Part shown: piece after piece, positions 1-7,821 of the stretch
Position numbering within the stretch: position 1 is the stretch's first letter
Layout: every line of letters starts with the position of its first letter
Assembly (NCBI RefSeq): GCF_003594875.1
Contig: NZ_QZEY01000008.1
Span: forward strand, 62,001-126,000
Direction: 5' to 3'
Source: Bailinhaonella thermotolerans
GTDB lineage: Bacteria; Actinomycetota; Actinomycetes; Streptosporangiales; Streptosporangiaceae
Length of the DNA stretch: 64,000 nt
Position numbers and translations under genes: made by a program
The notes under the pieces: model-generated
Told to the model about the DNA's origin: nothing
Seen by the model: the letters and a program-made list of their open reading frames with translations, nothing else
Database searches by the model: none

Positions 1-176
1 AGGTCCAGGTCGTAGTGCTTGACGTCGTAGCCTCCGTTGCCGAGTTCGGGGAAGTAGGAGTCCCCGAGCCCCGGCGCGCCGGGGGTGTACGGCGCTGCCG
101 CCGCGGGTGGCGCGATCGCGATCAGGCAGGCCGCCGCCGTGCCGAGCGCGGCGAGGAGACGTGTGGGTGCCGCCAT
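1..176 (-). CDS. Secreted M1-family metallopeptidase, N-terminal fragment
   Basis: Only the first 58 codons are inside the window; the gene continues to the left. The start ATG (174-176) has GAAGGG about 9 nt upstream. The product starts with a short basic n-region, a hydrophobic Leu/Ala core and an Ala-rich cleavage region (a signal peptide of roughly 28 residues). It then reads GAPGLGDSYFPELGNGGYDV followed by KHYDLDL, which is the N-terminus I know from secreted actinobacterial aminopeptidase-N-like (M1) zinc peptidases. The catalytic HExxH region is outside the window, so family membership rests on this N-terminal motif alone. Confidence 0.7.
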   Translation of the reverse strand, partial: MAAPTRLLAALGTAAACLIAIAPPAAAAPYTPGAPGLGDSYFPELGNGGYDVKHYDLD

Positions 177-314
177 CGAGGTTCCCTTCGCACGGGATCG
201 TCCGGGCATCTAGGAGGCTGACCGCCGCCCGCCGCCCCGGCATCGGCAAAGGTTGACAATCTTCGCAATAGGCTTGATCACCGACTGCCCCGAAAAGCAC
301 CAGAGGTAACACCT

Positions 315-935
315 GTGACGACCGACAACCGGAGCTCTCTGCGCGGCCGCACCCTCGGCCAGTTGCTCTTCGCCAGCCGATGGCTCCAGGCGCCGCTGTA
401 CGTGGGGCTGATCGTGGCCCAGGGGGCCTACGTCTGCAACTTCATGCTCGAACTGTGGCACCTGCTGGACGTGACGTTCAGCGGCGGGCTGCCGGCCGGG
501 GAGCGCGAGAAGGTCATCATGCTCACGGTGCTGGGCCTGGTGGACGTCGTGATGATCGCCAACCTGCTCATCATGGTGATCGTGGGCGGATACGAGACGT
601 TCGTCTCGCGCGTGCGGATCGACGGGCACCCGGACGAGCCCGAGTGGCTGTCGCACGTCAACGCCAACGTGCTGAAGGTCAAGCTGGCCACCGCGATCAT
701 CGGGATCTCGTCGGTCCACCTGCTCCAGACGTTCATCAACGCGGCCAAGGTCCCGCCGCAGACCATGATGTGGCAGACGATCATCCACCTGGCGTTCGTC
801 GCCTCCGCGATCGCCCTGGCGCTCATCGACCGCATCATGACGCCCCCCGGCGGCCACGGCCACGCGCAGCCGCACCGCGCCCCGGCCGAGCGCCCGCGTT
901 CCTCCGGCGCGGAGCCCGAACTCGCCTCCCACTGA
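315..935 (+). CDS. YqhA/UPF0114 family inner-membrane protein
   Basis: 206 residues from a GTG start. Membrane segments lie around residues 20-50, 65-95, 115-135 and 155-175. The long second loop contains YETFVSRV and the stretch [18 protein letters not shown], typical of the UPF0114 (YqhA) family, whose biochemical role is not established. Length fits the family (about 165-200 residues), with an added Pro/His/Ala-rich cytoplasmic tail of about 30 residues. It diverges from the M1 peptidase and converges on the rhomboid gene, so it is probably monocistronic. Confidence 0.85.
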   Translation: MTTDNRSSLRGRTLGQLLFASRWLQAPLYVGLIVAQGAYVCNFMLELWHLLDVTFSGGLPAGEREKVIMLTVLGLVDVVMIANLLIMVIVGGYETFVSRVRIDGHPDEPEWLSHVNANVLKVKLATAIIGISSVHLLQTFINAAKVPPQTMMWQTIIHLAFVASAIALALIDRIMTPPGGHGHAQPHRAPAERPRSSGAEPELASH

Positions 936-1074
936 CCCGCCCCGCCCCGCGCCACCCGTCCCGTGCGGCTGGCGCCCGCCGTACCGCCCCACGCCGTACG
1001 GCGGGCGCGAGCCGTACCGCCCCCGTGCCGTGCGGCGGGAGCGAGCCGTACGGCACGGGCAGGGGCGTCAGGGG
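936..1074. repeat. Cluster of GCCGTACGGC-type palindromes
   Basis: Between the convergent yqhA-like and rhomboid genes the DNA consists mostly of alternating half and full copies of the palindrome GCCGTACGGC embedded in GCGGGCGCGAGCC-like sequence, with full copies near 990 and 1043. The same element recurs in many other gaps of the window. Some copies could fold into hairpins that end transcription of the flanking convergent genes. Confidence 0.7.
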
Positions 1075-1722
1075 CTAGCTGTAGGGCGACGGGCCGGTGG
1101 GGTAGGGGGCGGGGCGCGCGCGGGGGCGGCGGAAGACCCAGCCGGCGAGGACGCCGCCCAGCAGGCCGAACAGGTGGCCCTGCCAGGACACGCCCTCCTG
1201 CGTGGGCAGGACGCCCCAGATGATGCCGCCGTAGAGCAGGACGACGACGATGGCGAGCGCGATGTCGAGCGTGCGGCGGTCGAAGACGCCGCGCGCGAGG
1301 AGGAATCCGAAGTAGCCGAAGACGAGGCCGCTCGCGCCGATGGTGACGCTGTTCGGCGGGCTCGTGAACCAGACGCCGATCCCGCTGACCATGATGATCA
1401 CCAGGGAGGCGCCGAGGAAGCGGCCGACGCCGCGCAGCGCCGCCATGAAGCCGAGCACGAGCAGCGGCCAGGAGTTGGCGATCAGGTGCTCGAAGCCCAG
1501 GTGCAGGAACGGGGCCAGGAAGATGCCGATCAGGCCGTCCGTGGTGTACGGGCGGATGCCGTAGGCGTCCAGCGGGTTGCCGAGCACGAAGTCGACGATC
1601 TCGATCGCCCAGAGCGCCGCGACCAGTGAGACCAGGAGCACGCCCACCCGGAGGGCGCTCGCCGCGCCGCGCGTGACCGGGGAGGAGGGGCGGCGCCCGG
1701 CGGGAGGAGTGACGTAGCCCAT
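1075..1722 (-). CDS. Rhomboid family intramembrane serine protease
   Basis: 215 residues with about six hydrophobic segments. The catalytic Ser motif GASGLVFGY lies in the fourth segment and the His partner is in WQGHLFGLLGG in the sixth, giving the Ser-His dyad of rhomboids. Conserved Asn/His residues in FEHLIANSWPLLVLG match the HxxxN of the second segment. Rhomboids cleave type I membrane proteins within the bilayer; the substrate here is unknown. The start ATG at 1722 follows the terminator palindrome at 1779-1808, so the gene is probably transcribed on its own. Confidence 0.9.
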   Translation of the reverse strand: MGYVTPPAGRRPSSPVTRGAASALRVGVLLVSLVAALWAIEIVDFVLGNPLDAYGIRPYTTDGLIGIFLAPFLHLGFEHLIANSWPLLVLGFMAALRGVGRFLGASLVIIMVSGIGVWFTSPPNSVTIGASGLVFGYFGFLLARGVFDRRTLDIALAIVVVLLYGGIIWGVLPTQEGVSWQGHLFGLLGGVLAGWVFRRPRARPAPYPTGPSPYS

Positions 1723-1778
1723 GCGCCCAAGGTACTTCGCGGTTCAGCGAAGAGCGCACGATCGATCACGAACTGGGC

Positions 1779-1808
1779 CCCCGCCGGGATCGGCCGATCC
1801 CGGCGGGG
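1779..1808. terminator. 30-bp perfect palindrome downstream of enoyl-CoA hydratase
   Basis: CCCGCCGGGATCGG and its exact reverse complement abut without a spacer, giving a dyad with 15-bp arms 9 bp after the hydratase stop codon. RNA from the minus strand would form a very stable hairpin without a U-tract, as is common for actinobacterial terminators. It isolates the hydratase/SDR pair from the rhomboid gene. Confidence 0.65.
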
Positions 1809-1817
1809 CGCCCGGGG

Positions 1818-2582
1818 CTACTCGCCCTTCCAGTCCGGGGCGCGCTTCTCGGCGAACGCCGCCGCGCCCTCCATGGCGTCCTTGGAGCCGAACACCGGGT
1901 TGATGATCGCGCCCTGCCTGTCCCACATCTCGTCCTGGGACCAGTCGGCCGACTCGACCACGACCCGCTTGCTGGCCAGCAGCGCGAGCGGGGCGTTCGC
2001 CGCGATCTTGGCCGCCAGCTCCCGCGCGCCCTCCAGCGCGCCGCCGGACGGGGTGACGCGGTTGACCAGGCCCAGCTCGTACATCCGCGAGGCCGGGTAG
2101 TGGTCGCCGGTCAGGATGATCTCCATCGCGACGTGGTACGGCACGCGCCGGGGCAGGCGGAGCAGCCCGCCGGCGCCGCAGACCAGGCCGCGCTTGGGCT
2201 CGGGCACGCCGAACTTGGCGTCCTCGGCCGCCACGACCAGGTCGCACGCGAGGACCAGCTCGCACCCGCCCGCCAGGGCGTACCCCTCGACCGCCGCGAT
2301 GATCGGCTTCTTTGGCGGCTGGTTGGTGATGCCCGCGAACCCGCGCGTCTCGTGGATCGGCACGTCCCCGGTGAGGAAGCCCTTCAGGTCCATCCCCGAG
2401 CTGAACGTGCCGCCCGCGCCGGTGAGCACGTACACCGACACGTCCTTGCGCTCGTCCAGCTCGTCCAGCGCCGCCGCGATCCCGCGCGCCACCGCGCCGT
2501 TGATCGCGTTGCGCGCCTGCGGACGGTTGATCGTGAGTACGGCGACGCCGCCCTCGACTTCTACGAGTACCTCGTCAGACAT
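1818..2582 (-). CDS. Enoyl-CoA hydratase/isomerase (crotonase) family
   Basis: 254 residues, normal length for a single-domain crotonase. The oxyanion-hole regions are visible (GTFSSGMDLKG around 58-68 and AVEGYALAGGCELVLACDL around 98-114). Both acidic residues of true hydratases appear to be present: Glu128 in FGVPEPKRGL and Glu154 in VAMEIILTGD. It should hydrate a trans-2-enoyl-CoA to the 3-hydroxyacyl-CoA. It lies 25 nt downstream of an HSD10-like dehydrogenase on the same strand, so the two plausibly catalyse consecutive steps of acyl-CoA beta-oxidation. Chain-length specificity cannot be read from the sequence. Confidence 0.88.
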   Translation of the reverse strand: MSDEVLVEVEGGVAVLTINRPQARNAINGAVARGIAAALDELDERKDVSVYVLTGAGGTFSSGMDLKGFLTGDVPIHETRGFAGITNQPPKKPIIAAVEGYALAGGCELVLACDLVVAAEDAKFGVPEPKRGLVCGAGGLLRLPRRVPYHVAMEIILTGDHYPASRMYELGLVNRVTPSGGALEGARELAAKIAANAPLALLASKRVVVESADWSQDEMWDRQGAIINPVFGSKDAMEGAAAFAEKRAPDWKGE

Positions 2583-2607
2583 GGCTGCTCCGGTCAGGAG
2601 GAGGCGG

Positions 2608-3381
2608 TCACTTGGGCTGGAAGCGGATGCCGCCGTCGAACCGGATGGTCTCGGCGTTCATGTAGTCGTTCTCGATGAGCGCCTTCACCAGGTGGGCGAA
2701 CTCGGCCGCCTGGCCCATGCGCTTGGGGAAGACGACCGGCGCGACCAGCTTCTTCTTGAACTCCTCGGCCATCTCGCCCTGACCGTAGATCGGGGTGTCG
2801 ATGATGCCGGGGCAGATGGTGTTGACGCGGACGCCGATCGCGGCGAGGTCGCGGGCGGCCGGGATGGTCATGCCGACGATGCCGCCCTTGGAGGCGGAGT
2901 AGGCGATCTGCCCGGTCTGGCCCTCCAGCGCGGCCACGGACGCCGTGTTGATCACGACGCCGCGCTGGCCGTCCTCGTCCACCGGCTCGGTCTTGGCGAT
3001 CGCCGCCGCGCCGATGCGCATGAGGTTGAAGGTGCCGATGAGGTTGATGTCGATGACGGTCTTGTACGGCTCCAGCGGGTGCGGGCTGCCGTCGCGGGCG
3101 ACGGTGCGGGTCGCCCAGCCGATGCCGGCGCTGTTGACCACGACGCGCAGGGGCTTGCCGGTCGCCACCGCCGCGTCCACGGCGGCCTGGACCTGCGCCT
3201 CGTCGCGCACGTCGGTCTTGGCGAAGACGCCGCCCAGCTCGTCGGCCAGGGCCTTGCCCCGCTCCTCGTTGACGTCGGCGATCACGACGGTCGCCCCGGC
3301 CGCCGCCAGCGCGCGCGCCGTGGCCTCACCGAGCCCGCTCGCGCCACCCGAGATGATTGCTGCTGCTCCGTTCACGTCCAT
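2608..3381 (-). CDS. SDR-family 3-hydroxyacyl-CoA dehydrogenase (HSD10-like)
   Basis: 257 residues. The Rossmann motif GGASGLGEATARALAAAG is at 12-29, an NSAG-type motif follows, and the catalytic YSASKGG (Tyr/Lys) is near 170. The segment AAIGVRVNTICPGIIDTPIY resembles type II 3-hydroxyacyl-CoA dehydrogenases rather than sugar or steroid SDRs. It should oxidise a 3-hydroxyacyl-CoA with NAD. It is the first gene of a two-gene operon with the downstream hydratase (25-nt gap). The substrate is inferred from similarity and context. Confidence 0.82.
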   Translation of the reverse strand: MDVNGAAAIISGGASGLGEATARALAAAGATVVIADVNEERGKALADELGGVFAKTDVRDEAQVQAAVDAAVATGKPLRVVVNSAGIGWATRTVARDGSPHPLEPYKTVIDINLIGTFNLMRIGAAAIAKTEPVDEDGQRGVVINTASVAALEGQTGQIAYSASKGGIVGMTIPAARDLAAIGVRVNTICPGIIDTPIYGQGEMAEEFKKKLVAPVVFPKRMGQAAEFAHLVKALIENDYMNAETIRFDGGIRFQPK

Positions 3382-3444
3382 GAGCGGAGATTACTGCGTC
3401 AACCGAATGAAGTTCTACATCGGGGGGAGAGTGAGGCGCGTCAC

Positions 3445-3789
3445 TTACTTGGTGTTTGCCGCGATGGCCGTCTCGACGTCGGGGTAGACCGGCAGGCGGC
3501 GGTCGAGGCCGGTGGTGCTGAGCACCCGGGCCACGGGCTCCTGGGGGCCGGCGAGCGTGACCGCGCCCCCGGCCGCCGAGGCGACCCGCCACGCCTCGAT
3601 GAGGGCGGACAGGCCGCTGGAGTCCATGAAGTCCACGCCGCTCAGGTCGAGCACCAGCCGCGACCCGTCGTTCTCGATGGCCTCGGTGGCCTCCTCGCGG
3701 AGCAACGGGGCGGTGAACAGATCCAGTTCCCCGAAGGCCGTGACGACCACCGCGTCACCGACCGAGTGACGCTTCAGCCGCAGCTTCAT
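3445..3789 (-). CDS. STAS-domain anti-sigma factor antagonist
   Basis: 114 residues, one STAS domain. It carries the phosphorylation loop LSGVDFMDSSGLSALIEAW, with the modifiable Ser at 57/58 of DSSGL as in SpoIIAA/RsbV. When unphosphorylated it should bind a switch kinase/anti-sigma factor and free an alternative sigma factor. GGAGGAGG lies just upstream of the ATG. No kinase, phosphatase or sigma gene is adjacent, so the partner is encoded elsewhere. Confidence 0.88.
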   Translation of the reverse strand: MKLRLKRHSVGDAVVVTAFGELDLFTAPLLREEATEAIENDGSRLVLDLSGVDFMDSSGLSALIEAWRVASAAGGAVTLAGPQEPVARVLSTTGLDRRLPVYPDVETAIAANTK

Positions 3790-4028
3790 CCGGTGCCTCC
3801 TCCGCGGTGATCAGGCATGCTCACCCTGCGTTCCGCACTTTTACCCACGCCGTACGGTCCTTACCATCCGTTGCGCCGACCTTCACCATAGGCCCACGCC
3901 ACGCCCCGTCCGAAATCGGGCCGTCACCCCGTCGTACTGCTCCATTGTGCTCGCCTCCGGACCCCGGACGGCCCGATTCAACCCAACGGCTCCGGATTTC
4001 CCGTATCCGCCCCCTGGATCCCGCCCGA

Positions 4029-4046
4029 CTAGAACGAGCGTTTTAG
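4029..4046. promoter_or_regulatory. Imperfect dyad operator 1 upstream of the imine-reductase gene
   Basis: CTAGAACG-AG-CGTTTTAG is an inverted repeat with 8-bp arms (7 of 8 matched) around a 2-bp centre. Together with the dyad 40 bp downstream it brackets a possible -10 (TACGCT, 4053-4058), the layout of a TetR-type repressed promoter. No TetR gene is adjacent. Confidence 0.5.
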
Positions 4047-4068
4047 TCGTGCTACGCTCTCCTCACTA

Positions 4069-4084
4069 GATAGAACGCTCTATC
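4069..4084. promoter_or_regulatory. Perfect dyad operator 2 upstream of the imine-reductase gene
   Basis: GATAGA-ACGC-TCTATC is a perfect 6+4+6 inverted repeat that ends 18 bp before the start codon. It shares AGAACG/CGTTCT-like half-sites with the upstream dyad, which suggests one dimeric repressor binds both. It would overlap the transcription start region. Confidence 0.6.
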
Positions 4085-4102
4085 CAATCCGGAGGACTTC
4101 CC

Positions 4103-4972
4103 ATGAGTGACAAGCGACCCGTCACCGTCATCGGACTCGGCCCCATGGGGCAGGCGATGGCCGGCGCCTACCTGGACGCCGGGCACGAGGTGACCGTCTG
4201 GAACCGCACCCCCTCCCGCGCCGACGCCCTGGTCGAGCGCGGCGCCGTCCGCGCGGGGACCGCCGAGGAGGCGCTGCGGGCGAACGAGCTGGTGATCCTG
4301 AGCCTCACCGACTACGAGGCGATGTACGCCGTGCTGGAGCCCGCCGCGCACGCCCTGCGCGGACGGGTCGTGGTCAACCTCAGCTCGGACACCCCCGAGA
4401 AGACCCGGGCGGGGGCGCGCTGGATCACCGGCCACGGCGGCGTGCACCTCACCGGCGGCGTCACGGTCCCGCCCTCGGGGATCGGCCGGCCGGAGTCGTC
4501 CACCTTCTACAGCGGCCCCGGCGGGGCGTTCGAGGCCCATCGCGCGACGCTGGAGGTGCTGACCTCGGCGGACTACCGCGGCGAGGACCCGGGACTGGCG
4601 GCGCTGTACTACCAGATCGGCATGGTCATGTTCTGGACCTCGATGCTGAGCTACTGGCAGGCGATCGCGCTGGCCGACGCGAACGGCCTCAAGGCGGCCG
4701 ACATCCTGCCCCACGCCACCCAGACCATGGCCGACATGCCCGGGTTCCAGGAGTTCTACGCCGCGCGGATCGACGCCGGCGACCACACGGGCGACGTGGA
4801 CCGCCTGGCCATGGGCCTGGCCAGCGTGGAGCACGTCCTGCACACCAACGCCGACGCGGGCGTGGACACCGCCCTCCCCGCCGCCGTGGTGGACCTGTTC
4901 CGCCGGGCGATGGACGCCGGCCACGCCGGGGATAGCTTCTCCAGCATCGTGGAGCTGATGAAGAAGAAGTAG
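4103..4972 (+). CDS. Imine reductase (IRED)-family NADPH oxidoreductase
   Basis: 289 residues. The N-terminal Rossmann domain has GLGPMGQAMAG (11-21) and VWNRTPSRAD, where the Asn-Arg after beta-2 is typical for NADPH. The segments LSSDTPEKTR, VTVPPSGIG and GDHTGDVDRLAMG are characteristic of imine reductases rather than of 3-hydroxyisobutyrate dehydrogenase, their relatives. The helix ALYYQIGMVMFWTS places Tyr at 169/170, where S-type IREDs have their catalytic Tyr, while residue 187 is Ala, not the Asp of R-type enzymes. The natural substrate is unknown. Expression is probably repressor-controlled through the two dyads upstream; GGAGGA precedes the ATG. Confidence 0.82.
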   Translation: MSDKRPVTVIGLGPMGQAMAGAYLDAGHEVTVWNRTPSRADALVERGAVRAGTAEEALRANELVILSLTDYEAMYAVLEPAAHALRGRVVVNLSSDTPEKTRAGARWITGHGGVHLTGGVTVPPSGIGRPESSTFYSGPGGAFEAHRATLEVLTSADYRGEDPGLAALYYQIGMVMFWTSMLSYWQAIALADANGLKAADILPHATQTMADMPGFQEFYAARIDAGDHTGDVDRLAMGLASVEHVLHTNADAGVDTALPAAVVDLFRRAMDAGHAGDSFSSIVELMKKK

Positions 4973-5099
4973 CCGCCCCGGACGGGCCCGGCCCGGGGCC
5001 GCGCGATCCCGGTCTCGCTTCGATCACGGTCGTTAAAATTTGTACGACCTTGGGCATGATCGGGACGACGTGATCGAGTCGTCCTCGGAGGAGAACCGC

Positions 5100-5858
5100 A
5101 TGCCCCTCTCCCCGGCCCGGGCCGCCCTGACCGGCGTGGCCGTCGCCGCCGTCACCCTCGCCAATGTCACCCCCGCGGCGGCGGCCGCCCCGCCCCCGTC
5201 CCCGCCCTCCAGCGCCTCACCGCGCGTCTCCTCGCCGCACGCCCCCTCGCCGCAGGCGCCCTCGCCGTACGCCCCGGGGCCGTCCGCGGGCCGTACGGCG
5301 AGCGCGCCGGCCGGGGAGAGCGTGGACCGGCGGGTGCTCCTGACGAAGGAGGAGCAGCCGCCGGTCGGCGACACCTGGAAGGCCCCGTGGATCAACCCCT
5401 ACTTCGAACCGGCGATCACCGGGCCGATCTGCTGGGAGTACGGCGCGCCGACCGGCGCGACCGGCGGCCTGAGCGCGAGGTTCGACACGTCGCTCTGGTT
5501 CTACAACTACAACGACGTGTGGGTCTTCCCTGACGCCGCCGCGGCCGCGGCCTTCGAGAACCGGTGGCGGGAGTACCTGACGACGTGCGTGGAGCGGCAC
5601 CCGCCGGGCGAGCACGGGACGCACATCCGCGACATGGCCAAGGTGGGCGTCGCGGACGGCGTGGACGTCTGGCACTTCACCACCGCCGTCAACCCCTACC
5701 ACACGATCACCCAGCACTTCTGGACGGTGGTCGTGCGCCAGGGACGCGCGGTGTACGCCATGGACCTGCTCGACTACCGCGACGGCGAGCAGTCGCCGCC
5801 GTCCTTCGCCGCCTCGGTGGCCAAGATCAAGGAAAGGCTGGCCGCCTACTATCCCTGA
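5100..5858 (+). CDS. Secreted protein of unknown function
   Basis: 252 residues from the ATG at 5100, preceded by GGAGGAG; an upstream in-frame ATG lacks a ribosome binding site. There is a signal peptide (about 1-32), then a Pro/Ser/Ala-rich low-complexity linker of about 45 residues with repeated P-S-P-x-A units, then a globular domain of about 150 residues. That domain is rich in aromatic residues (ICWEYGAP, SLWFYNYNDVWVFPDA, TQHFWTVVVRQGRAVYAMD) and has two Cys that could form one disulfide. The linker DNA contains a GCCGTACGGC copy. I do not recognise the domain; it looks like a small extracellular alpha/beta binding domain. Confidence 0.75.
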   Translation: MPLSPARAALTGVAVAAVTLANVTPAAAAAPPPSPPSSASPRVSSPHAPSPQAPSPYAPGPSAGRTASAPAGESVDRRVLLTKEEQPPVGDTWKAPWINPYFEPAITGPICWEYGAPTGATGGLSARFDTSLWFYNYNDVWVFPDAAAAAAFENRWREYLTTCVERHPPGEHGTHIRDMAKVGVADGVDVWHFTTAVNPYHTITQHFWTVVVRQGRAVYAMDLLDYRDGEQSPPSFAASVAKIKERLAAYYP

Positions 5859-5903
5859 TCTCCCCGAACCGGGTCTGGCGGATCCTCATCCGGAAGTGTC
5901 ACT

Positions 5904-5922
5904 GTTGCGAATGACTCGCAAC
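5904..5922. promoter_or_regulatory. Nur-type nickel-repressor box
   Basis: GTTGCGA-ATGAC-TCGCAAC is a perfect 7+5+7 inverted repeat. It contains TTGC-N9-GCAA, the form I know for binding sites of the nickel-dependent Fur-family repressor Nur of Streptomyces. It lies 70 bp before the first gene of the ECF nickel/cobalt transporter operon. A Nur-like gene is present at 53298-53720. Confidence 0.75.
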
Positions 5923-5934
5923 TGGTACTCGGTT

Positions 5935-5961
5935 TCATGACCGGTGCGTCACCGGTCATGA
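5935..5961. promoter_or_regulatory. Perfect 11-bp inverted repeat in the transporter leader
   Basis: TCATGACCGGT, a 5-nt loop (GCGTC) and ACCGGTCATGA, located between the Nur box and the start codon. It is probably within the 5' leader, where the RNA would form a stable hairpin ending 30 nt before the GTG start. It could be a second operator or an RNA element. It does not match the NiCo or cobalamin riboswitch layouts I know. Confidence 0.6.
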
Positions 5962-5991
5962 CCGGGTAGAGCGGACACCTCGGAGGGGACC

Positions 5992-6726
5992 GTGCACGTA
6001 CCCGATGGGTTCTTCACCACCCCCGTGTCGATCGGAGCGGGCGTCGTCGCGGCGGCCGGCGTGGCCGTCTGCCTGCGCGGCGCCCGCCGGGAACTGGACG
6101 ACCGCACCGCGCCCCTGGCCGGCCTGGTCGCGGCCTTCATCTTCGCCGCGCAGATGCTCAACTTCCCCGTGGGCGCCGGGACCAGCGGCCACCTGCTCGG
6201 CGGGGCCCTGGCCGCGATACTCGCGGGGCCGTACACCGGGGTCCTGTGCGTCACCGCGGTGCTCCTCGTGCAACTGCTGTTCGCGGACGGCGGGCTCACC
6301 GCGATCGGGGTCAACGTGACGCTGATGGCCCTGGTCACCGTGGTCGTCGCCTGGGGGGTGCTCCGGGGGATCACGAGGGTGCTGCCACGCGGCCGTGCCG
6401 GCCTCCTCGCCGCCTCGTTCGCCGCGGCGATGATCTCGGTGCCGGCGTCGGCGCTGGCGTTCGTCGGGCTGTTCGCGATCGGCGGGACCACCGCGCTGGA
6501 CGTCGGCACGGTCGCGCTCGCGATGGGCGGGATCCACCTGCTCATCGGCGTCGGCGAGGGGCTGATCACCGCGCTGACCGTGGGCGCCGTGCTGGCCGCC
6601 CGGCCCGACCTGGTGTACGGCGCGCGCGGGCTGACCGCGCCGCTCCGCCTGCGCGCCACGCCGGGCGCGCCGGGCCCCACGCCGAGCCCCGCGCCGGGCA
6701 CCGCCACGAGCACCGAGGGAGCCTGA
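5992..6726 (+). CDS. nikM: ECF nickel/cobalt transporter substrate-binding membrane protein (NikM/CbiM)
   Basis: 244 residues, GTG start after GGAGGGG. The processed N-terminus MHVPDGF supplies the metal ligands (Met1 amine/His2), and His67 in GTSGHLLGGALAA is at the position of the third ligand in NikM/CbiM structures. Seven or so hydrophobic segments follow, then a Pro/Ala-rich tail. It is the S-component that takes up Ni2+ or Co2+. It is first in the operon nikM-N-Q-O, with a Nur-type box upstream, so nickel is the more likely metal and repression at high nickel is expected. Confidence 0.9.
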   Translation: MHVPDGFFTTPVSIGAGVVAAAGVAVCLRGARRELDDRTAPLAGLVAAFIFAAQMLNFPVGAGTSGHLLGGALAAILAGPYTGVLCVTAVLLVQLLFADGGLTAIGVNVTLMALVTVVVAWGVLRGITRVLPRGRAGLLAASFAAAMISVPASALAFVGLFAIGGTTALDVGTVALAMGGIHLLIGVGEGLITALTVGAVLAARPDLVYGARGLTAPLRLRATPGAPGPTPSPAPGTATSTEGA

Positions 6727-6729
6727 CCC

Positions 6730-7017
6730 ATGAGGCGTTTCATGATCGCAGGGGTGCTGGTCACCCTCGTCCTGGCCGGGATCGTCAGCTTCTACGCCAG
6801 TTCCAGCCCGGACGGCCTCGAATACGTCGCCGAGAAGCACGGCTTCCTGGAGCGCGCGCAGGACCATCCGCTGGCGGACTCGCCCGTGGCCGACTACGGC
6901 GTGCGGGGGGTCGAGAACGAGCGGGTCTCCGGCGGCCTGGCCGGCGTGGCGGGCGTCGCGGTCACGCTGGTGCTGGCCGGGGGCCTGTTCTGGGTCGTGC
7001 GGCGCCGCGGGCAGTGA
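6730..7017 (+). CDS. nikN: Small PDGLE-domain subunit of the ECF nickel/cobalt transporter (NikN/CbiN-like)
   Basis: 95 residues with two membrane segments (about 5-22 and 68-88) flanking an extracellular loop. The loop carries SSPDGLEYVAEKHGFLE, the PDGLE signature of NikN-type small subunits. Three bases separate it from nikM. In this family the protein helps load metal into NikM. Its presence is consistent with a nickel rather than a cobalamin-biosynthesis role, since no cob/cbi biosynthetic genes are nearby. Confidence 0.88.
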   Translation: MRRFMIAGVLVTLVLAGIVSFYASSSPDGLEYVAEKHGFLERAQDHPLADSPVADYGVRGVENERVSGGLAGVAGVAVTLVLAGGLFWVVRRRGQ

Positions 7018-7023
7018 CCGCGG

Positions 7024-7821
7024 GTGCGTCGGCTCCACCGGCCGGGTGACACCCCCGTCCACCGGCTCCCCCCGCAGTGCAAGCTGCTCGCGGTGCTGGG
7101 GTTCGCGCTGGCCGTCGTCTCCACGCCGCGCGAGGCGTTCTGGGCGTTCGCGGGCCACGCCGTCCTGCTGGGGCTGGTCGCGGCGGCCGCCCGGGTGCCG
7201 CCGCCGTTCGTCGTCCGGCGGATGGCCGTCGAGACGCCGTTCGTGCTGTTCGCCGTCCTGCTGCCGGTCGTCGGCCGGGGGCCGTACACCGAGCTGTGGG
7301 GCGTGGAGCTGAGCGTGGAAGGGCTCTGGGCGGGCTGGAACATCCTGGCCAAGGCCAGCCTGGGCGTGGCCGCCTCGATCCTGCTGGCGGCCACCACCGA
7401 GCCGCGCGCCCTGCTGCTGGGCGCGCGGCGGCTGCGGCTGCCCGCCCTGCTCGTGCAGATCGCGACGTTCATGCTCCGGTACGCCGACGTGGTCCTGGGC
7501 GAGATGCGCCGGATGCGGATCGCCCGGGAGTCGCGGGGCTTCGCCGCGCGGGACGTGCGGCACCTGCCCGTCGTGGCCAAGTCCGCGGGGGCCCTGTTCA
7601 TCCGGTCGTACGAGCGGGGCGAGCGGGTGCACCTGGCGATGCTGAGCCGGGGCTACGACGGGGTCATGCCGGCGCTCTACGATCCCCCGGCGAGCGCGCG
7701 GCAGTGGGCCGTGGCGGCGGCGCTCCCCGGAGCCGCCTGCGCCGTGGCCCTCGCCGCCTGGATCGAGGTCTCGGGGATCGGGGTCCCGGGGATGGGAGTC
7801 TCGGGGATGGGAGCGGGATGA
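7024..7821 (+). CDS. nikQ: ECF transporter transmembrane (T) component, CbiQ family
   Basis: 265 residues from a GTG six bases after nikN. It has several membrane helices. The cytoplasmic coupling motifs are visible: ARESRGF (Ala-Arg-x-x-x-Gly type) near 178 and AMLSRGYDG near 208, which contact the ATPase Q-helix grooves. The C-terminus carries a short glycine-rich repeat (GVSGMGAG). It ends with an ATGA overlap into the ATPase gene, indicating translational coupling. Confidence 0.9.
   Translation: MRRLHRPGDTPVHRLPPQCKLLAVLGFALAVVSTPREAFWAFAGHAVLLGLVAAAARVPPPFVVRRMAVETPFVLFAVLLPVVGRGPYTELWGVELSVEGLWAGWNILAKASLGVAASILLAATTEPRALLLGARRLRLPALLVQIATFMLRYADVVLGEMRRMRIARESRGFAARDVRHLPVVAKSAGALFIRSYERGERVHLAMLSRGYDGVMPALYDPPASARQWAVAAALPGAACAVALAAWIEVSGIGVPGMGVSGMGAG

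Larger units (their letters stand above)
3790..4102. other. 313-bp divergent intergenic region (STAS / imine reductase)
   Basis: There is no gene. The left part is the upstream region of the STAS gene. On the minus strand it holds a GGGTAA hexamer in the right area for a SigB-like -10, but no convincing -35, so I do not call a promoter. One GCCGTACGG copy lies near 3850. The right end carries two dyads (4029-4046 and 4069-4084) and a possible -10 TACGCT at 4053-4058 for the imine-reductase gene. Confidence 0.5.

Noticed and set aside
3790-3960. SigB-like promoter of the STAS gene
   Set aside because: GGGTAA is present on the minus strand, but no -35 GTTT-like element at the proper spacing could be found.
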